DNA of 8,687 nt from Planctomycetota bacterium. Lineage in GTDB: Bacteria; Planctomycetota; Planctomycetia; Pirellulales; Thermoguttaceae. Shown piece by piece: positions 5,914 to 8,687 of this stretch (its first letter is position 1; the number at the start of each line of letters is the position of its first letter). The translations under genes and the position numbers were made by a program. Where the stretch lies: contig JAJYGU010000278.1 of the NCBI GenBank assembly GCA_021784975.1, positions 1 through 8,687 of the forward strand. The letters run 5' to 3'. The notes under the pieces were generated by a model. It saw only the letters and a list, made by a program, of their open reading frames with translations, was not told the origin of the DNA and did no database searches.

Positions 5914-6864
5914 CTACACGCCGGCCAGGCGGGCGGTCTCGGCGTAGTTGCGGACTCCGGCGGTGGCGCCGTGGCCGGTGACACAGCAGGCCCCGGTAGC
6001 CGCTGCAATACGGCCCGCCTCGGCGACGCTCAGCCCGCGCAATAGGCCGGTGAGCAGTCCGGCGTAGAAGCAATCGCCGGCGCCGTTGGTGTCGGCGATT
6101 GGGCCCGGGGGCGGGATACAGTCGATGGTCAGGTACTGGCCGGCCGCCGGACTGAGCATGGCCCCTTTCGTGCCCAGCTTCACGCCCAATACGCCCGGCG
6201 CGCCGCAGGTCCGGTAGGTGTCGATGATCTTCCGGGGGTCTTCAAACCCGGTCTGGTGCGCGCCTTCGTTGTGGCTGGGCACGTAGACGTCGACGTGCGG
6301 CAGGATGCGGTCCAACGGCTGCATCGTGCCGCCATCGCCGGCAGCGTCAAGAGCCGTCTGGCAGCCCGTCTGGCGAATGGCCGCGAACACCTCGGGCAAG
6401 TCGCCTTCCAGGTTCGGCATGAGCGAATAGTAGCCCAACAGCATCATGCGGCTGCGGGAGAAGAGGCCGAGGTGATCGAGAAACGTCTGCTTGTTGAGCA
6501 ACTTCGGGGCGCCGACGCAGTGGGCGAAGCTCCGCTCGCCGCTGGGGTCGATCAACACGCCGGTGGTGCTGGTGGCGGCGGTGGGATGCGTTACCACGCC
6601 TGCACAATCCATGCCTTCGTTTTGCAAGCGCTGCCGGACGACGGCTCCCCATTCGTCATTGCCCACGTACGTGAAGGCGGCGACCTTCATCCCCAACCGA
6701 GCCATGGCGATGCCCGAATTGGAAACGATGCCGCCCGTGGTCAGCCGCACCGGATCGGCCACCATCAACCGCCCACCGCCGATGGCCTGTTCCAAGGGGA
6801 CCGGCCGAATGAGAAAGTCGGCCACGCAGGAACCGCAGAGAACACAGTCGAGGTCTCTGGCCAT
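5914..6864 (-). CDS. PfkB-family carbohydrate kinase
   Basis: 316 residues, a normal length for ribokinase/PfkB kinases, which transfer the ATP gamma-phosphate to a sugar or nucleoside hydroxyl in the cytoplasm. The N-terminal substrate-side motif is TTGGIVSNSGIAMARLG (42-58), with the GG at 44-45 and N49. The P-N-x-x-E motif appears as P196-S-H-N-E200. The second signature is complete: DTNGAGDCFYAG (258-269), with catalytic base D264 and the anion-hole GAG. The start at 6864 matches the family N-terminus (MARDLDCVLCG); a longer in-frame reading to 6936 would overlap the upstream gene and is rejected. No strong Shine-Dalgarno is visible, but the upstream isomerase stop lies 5 nt before the ATG, so translation is probably coupled. 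The pairing suggests the kinase phosphorylates the isomerase product. The exact sugar (ribose, fructose, ketogluconate or another) cannot be read. Confidence 0.93.
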   Translation of the reverse strand: MARDLDCVLCGSCVADFLIRPVPLEQAIGGGRLMVADPVRLTTGGIVSNSGIAMARLGMKVAAFTYVGNDEWGAVVRQRLQNEGMDCAGVVTHPTAATSTTGVLIDPSGERSFAHCVGAPKLLNKQTFLDHLGLFSRSRMMLLGYYSLMPNLEGDLPEVFAAIRQTGCQTALDAAGDGGTMQPLDRILPHVDVYVPSHNEGAHQTGFEDPRKIIDTYRTCGAPGVLGVKLGTKGAMLSPAAGQYLTIDCIPPPGPIADTNGAGDCFYAGLLTGLLRGLSVAEAGRIAAATGACCVTGHGATAGVRNYAETARLAGV

Positions 6865-6869
6865 AAGTC

Positions 6870-7904
6870 TCAATCGCCCATCAGATGTTCCAGCACGGCC
6901 AGCTCCAAGGCCTCGTAGTCCCGGTCGGTGATGCACTGTTTGGCGACGCCCTCGGGGAAGCTGCGGACCTTTTCCACCAGCCTCAGGAACACGGCCCGGC
7001 TGGTAACAAGGTGTTTATGGGCGACCTCCGCCTTCTGAGATCGCATGGCCTTCACGTCAAGTCCGACGAATCGCCCAGTTTCGTAATACTTGGCCAGCTC
7101 CAAGACGCGGACCTGGTTGTAGGCGCCGCGGAGATTGGCCGCCCCAAACGACTTGTCCTGATCGAATTTTAGGCCGTTCTGATCGTTCAGGTGCACGCTC
7201 CACAACTTGCCGGCTGACAGGGCAAAGGCCATCTCGTCCGATGGGTCCAGCCCAGCCAGCAGGGCGTGGGCGGTCTCGATAAGTCCGCCCACGCGCTTGG
7301 GATCGACTGTCTGATGACCGATCGCCAGGGCATGGCCCACCGTGGGAATGTAGGCATGGTCCATGGGCTCGTTGGGTTTCGGTTCGATGGCAATTTCGAT
7401 CTGCGCGTCGTACTGCAGCATCGCATTGAGCGCCTCGACCAGGTACTTGTGCGAATCGAGCGGGTTCTTCGACTCGCGGATGTAGGTGCCTTCGCGGGCC
7501 AGCCAGAGGACCACCAGCCGCGTGCCCAAGGCATTGCAGATGTCGATCATCCGTTTGGAACGCTCGACGGCCCAACGGCGGCACTGCGGGTCATTGGCCG
7601 TGTAGGCGCCGTCGATCCCCTTCGGGCTCTCCCAGAGCCGCGGGGCCACAAACTCCGCCACCAGCCCCTCGCCGTCGAGCATTTTCTTGACGTCGCTCGC
7701 CTTCTTGGTGATCTCGGCGGGCGAGAGGTTCTCCAACTCGGGCACGGCATCGTCGTCGTGAAACTGCACTCCGTCGAAGCCGAGTTGCTTGTACAACTTC
7801 AACTTTTGGGCGAAGGCCACGGAAGGACGCACGGTCGGACCGAAAGGATCGGCGCCTTCGTGGATGTTCCAGGGTCCGAACGAGAAACGGTAGCTGCCAA
7901 CCAT
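6870..7904 (-). CDS. Class I xylose-isomerase-like TIM-barrel sugar isomerase
   Basis: 344 residues, somewhat shorter than actinobacterial XylA (about 388). Recalled motifs of Streptomyces XylA align in order: SFGPWN with W12; FHDDD (48-52) with catalytic-type H49 and D52; IEPKPNEP (173-180) with E174 and K176; PTVGHAL (187-193); E210-x2-H213; FDQD (247-250) with D248 and D250; and GLDVK with D283. The exception is HLND (238-241) where XylA has DLNG, so H238 replaces the Asp that ligates metal 1 (D245 in Streptomyces). HxND occurs in related rhamnose isomerase and epimerase families, so substrate or reaction may differ from xylose to xylulose. The short C-terminus lacks much of the long XylA extension used in tetramer contacts. 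AGGAGA 7 nt upstream fixes the start at 7904. It is the first gene of a pair with the PfkB kinase. Fold is certain; substrate is open. Confidence 0.9.
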   Translation of the reverse strand: MVGSYRFSFGPWNIHEGADPFGPTVRPSVAFAQKLKLYKQLGFDGVQFHDDDAVPELENLSPAEITKKASDVKKMLDGEGLVAEFVAPRLWESPKGIDGAYTANDPQCRRWAVERSKRMIDICNALGTRLVVLWLAREGTYIRESKNPLDSHKYLVEALNAMLQYDAQIEIAIEPKPNEPMDHAYIPTVGHALAIGHQTVDPKRVGGLIETAHALLAGLDPSDEMAFALSAGKLWSVHLNDQNGLKFDQDKSFGAANLRGAYNQVRVLELAKYYETGRFVGLDVKAMRSQKAEVAHKHLVTSRAVFLRLVEKVRSFPEGVAKQCITDRDYEALELAVLEHLMGD

Positions 7905-7911
7905 TATTATG

Positions 7912-7917
7912 TCTCCT
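7912..7917 (-). promoter_or_regulatory. Ribosome binding site deciding the isomerase start
   Basis: AGGAGA on the minus strand, 7 nt before ATG at 7904. The in-frame ATG at 7985 lies inside the intergenic repeat and would add 27 residues with no family similarity. Confidence 0.75.
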
Positions 7918-7934
7918 GAGCCGGTTCTGAATGT

Positions 7935-7961
7935 TGTATACCATTGATCTGACCTTGGCAA
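7935..7961 (-). promoter_or_regulatory. Candidate promoter for the isomerase-kinase pair
   Basis: On the minus strand TTGCCA (7961-7956) and TATACA (7940-7935) are separated by 15 nt, shorter than the usual 17; each matches consensus at 4/6. Transcription would begin near 7928, just upstream of the ribosome binding site. This is a local AT-rich spot. A weak match. Confidence 0.3.
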
Positions 7962-7985
7962 TCCGGGGGATGGTCGATTGGCCAA

Positions 7986-8008
7986 GGGACAGTCCCCTTT
8001 TTCGCGGC
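7986..8008 (+). repeat. GGGACNGTCCC-type intergenic repeat, copy 4 (best-preserved)
   Basis: GGGACAGTCCCC, TTTTT, CGCGGC: an 11-bp palindromic core (GGGAC-A-GTCCC), a run of five T and a CGCGG box. It is the clearest copy of the element also found at 2246-2270, 2293-2316 and 2321-2344. It lies in the divergent region between the isomerase and FHA genes. Confidence 0.75.
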
Positions 8009-8054
8009 GATTATGCGCTTTGCCTCGTCAATCTCACTTGCGCCGTGAAGGGCA

Positions 8055-8090
8055 CCGACCGAAGGCTGGTCGGGACAGTCCCCGTGCGGC
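8055..8090 (+). repeat. GGGACNGTCCC-type intergenic repeat, copy 5, with hairpin
   Basis: GGGACAGTCCCC at 8072-8083 followed by GTGCGGC: the palindromic core and the GCGGC box are present but the T-tract is missing. Immediately before it CCGACC (8055-8060) and GGTCGG (8068-8073) form a perfect 6-bp stem with a 7-nt loop. It lies just upstream of the candidate promoter for the FHA gene. Confidence 0.55.
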
Positions 8091-8120
8091 TTGACCTATC
8101 TTCCGTTTCCCCGTTAAACT
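8091..8120 (+). promoter_or_regulatory. Candidate promoter for the FHA gene
   Basis: TTGACC (8091-8096, 5/6 to the -35 consensus) is followed after 18 nt by TAAACT (8115-8120, 4/6), or after 17 nt by TTAAAC. The start point would be near 8127, giving a leader of about 70 nt. It directly abuts repeat copy 5. Confidence 0.35.
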
Positions 8121-8197
8121 GTGAGGAACGAGTTCTGAGCCTATGCGGCCCGAGCGCGAACAGCGGTCCCCCGGGAACATCAGAGGCAACACGTTTC

Positions 8198-8687
8198 ATG
8201 GCGATGGTCACGTTACGGGTCTTGGATGGGGCCGATCGGGGACGGTTTTTTTCCGACGTCCCCACTCCGTTCACCGTCGGTCGTGAGGAAGGCAACCCGA
8301 TCCAGCTCAACGACGATCGCGTCAGCCGGTTCCACCTGAAAATCCAAGAGGATCAGGACCGGATCGTGCTGACCGACTTGCAAAGCACCAACGGCACGCG
8401 GGTCAACGGCGAAACCGCCCAAGTCTGGGTGCTCAAACCGGGCGATGTGATCGGCTTGGGCCGCACCATCCTGGTCTTCGGCTCCCGCGAGGAGATCGCT
8501 GCCCGCCTGGCCAGGCTCCGCGGGGCCGACCTTTCGCAAGGTGTGGCCATGGACTCGGACCAGATCGAAGTCGAGCCCGGCTCCGGCTCACTGGACTTCG
8601 AGCTGATCTTCGACAGCGGCCCCGATGCCCGCAGCCTCCTGCACACCCTGGCCCCGCCTGACCTGCCGGCCGCCCTGAGTCCTGGGC
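8198..8687 (+). CDS. FHA-domain protein, 3' end beyond the window
   Basis: The frame opens at ATG 8198 and has no stop to the window edge (163 complete codons). Residues about 4-95 are a forkhead-associated domain, which binds phosphothreonine peptides: strand TLRVLDGADRGRFF, then the conserved GR in FTVGREEGN (25-33), SRFH (44-47, matching S-R-x-H), LTDLQSTNGTRVNG with the N-G-T signature, and LKPGDVIGLGRTILVFG. FHA proteins read Ser/Thr kinase signals. After the domain come an Arg-rich helix (EEIAARLARL) and an acidic linker, then a segment (from about 139) resembling the tail following FHA in planctomycete proteins; further domains may lie beyond. GAGG at 8184-8187, about 10 nt upstream, is a modest ribosome binding site; an ATG two codons downstream is possible. 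It is divergent from the isomerase gene and no partner kinase is visible. Confidence 0.9.
   Translation, partial: MAMVTLRVLDGADRGRFFSDVPTPFTVGREEGNPIQLNDDRVSRFHLKIQEDQDRIVLTDLQSTNGTRVNGETAQVWVLKPGDVIGLGRTILVFGSREEIAARLARLRGADLSQGVAMDSDQIEVEPGSGSLDFELIFDSGPDARSLLHTLAPPDLPAALSPG

Noticed and set aside
5082..6008. A 308-codon minus-strand frame under the glycosyltransferase
   Set aside because: It is Arg/Pro/Ala-rich without motifs, overlaps the kinase 3' end on the same strand and lies opposite two intact GT-A domains.
788..7904. myo-Inositol catabolism cluster (Gfo/Idh, TIM-barrel isomerase, PfkB kinase as IolG/IolE/IolC)
   Set aside because: The oxidoreductase is Tat-exported and in a separate transcription unit, the TIM-barrel protein matches class I xylose isomerase rather than IolE/IolI, and no IolB or IolD is present.
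8011..8539. Minus-strand frames opposite the 5' half of the FHA gene
   Set aside because: The plus strand carries a textbook FHA domain; the minus frames have no motif and no ribosome binding site.

Overview
The window reads as chromosomal DNA of a planctomycete (Planctomycetota, probably Pirellulales-like). This is inferred from high GC, from a Tat-signal Gfo/Idh/MocA oxidoreductase beside secreted carbohydrate-active proteins, from a fused rSAM/selenodomain-type glycosyltransferase, from an FHA protein of a kind common in that phylum, and from GGGACNGTCCC-type intergenic repeats. No rRNA, tRNA, CRISPR array, integrase or transposase gene was seen.

Layout. Positions 1-4169 hold three minus-strand genes transcribed right to left: a DUF4838 protein with a Sec signal (2349-4169), a Tat-exported Gfo/Idh/MocA oxidoreductase (788-2194) and a secreted pectate-lyase-superfamily beta-helix protein cut by the left edge (1-747). 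A reasonable sigma70-like promoter lies upstream of the first. A 154-bp gap between the first two holds three copies of the repeat, two of which form a long inverted pair. Positions 4170-4442 are a divergent intergenic region with a doubtful 57-codon reading frame. Positions 4470-5792 on the plus strand encode a two-domain glycosyltransferase (TIGR04282-like plus TIGR04283-like). It converges on a minus-strand pair: a class I xylose-isomerase-like TIM-barrel protein (6870-7904) followed 5 nt later by a PfkB-family sugar kinase (5914-6864). The divergent region 7905-8197 carries two more repeat copies and candidate promoters, and an FHA-domain gene (8198 onward) runs off the right edge.

How the genes may work together. 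The left trio looks like a small extracytoplasmic glycan-processing locus: a beta-helix polysaccharide lyase/hydrolase, a DUF4838 protein resembling the alpha-glucuronidase/hexosaminidase-type architecture, and an exported sugar oxidoreductase. The right pair looks like a cytoplasmic isomerise-then-phosphorylate module for a monosaccharide. The substrate cannot be read from sequence. The most interesting details are the Asp-to-His change at a predicted metal ligand of the isomerase, the exported nucleotide-dependent oxidoreductase, the glycosyltransferase fusion and the repeat family. I did not find a clearly new defence or mobile system.
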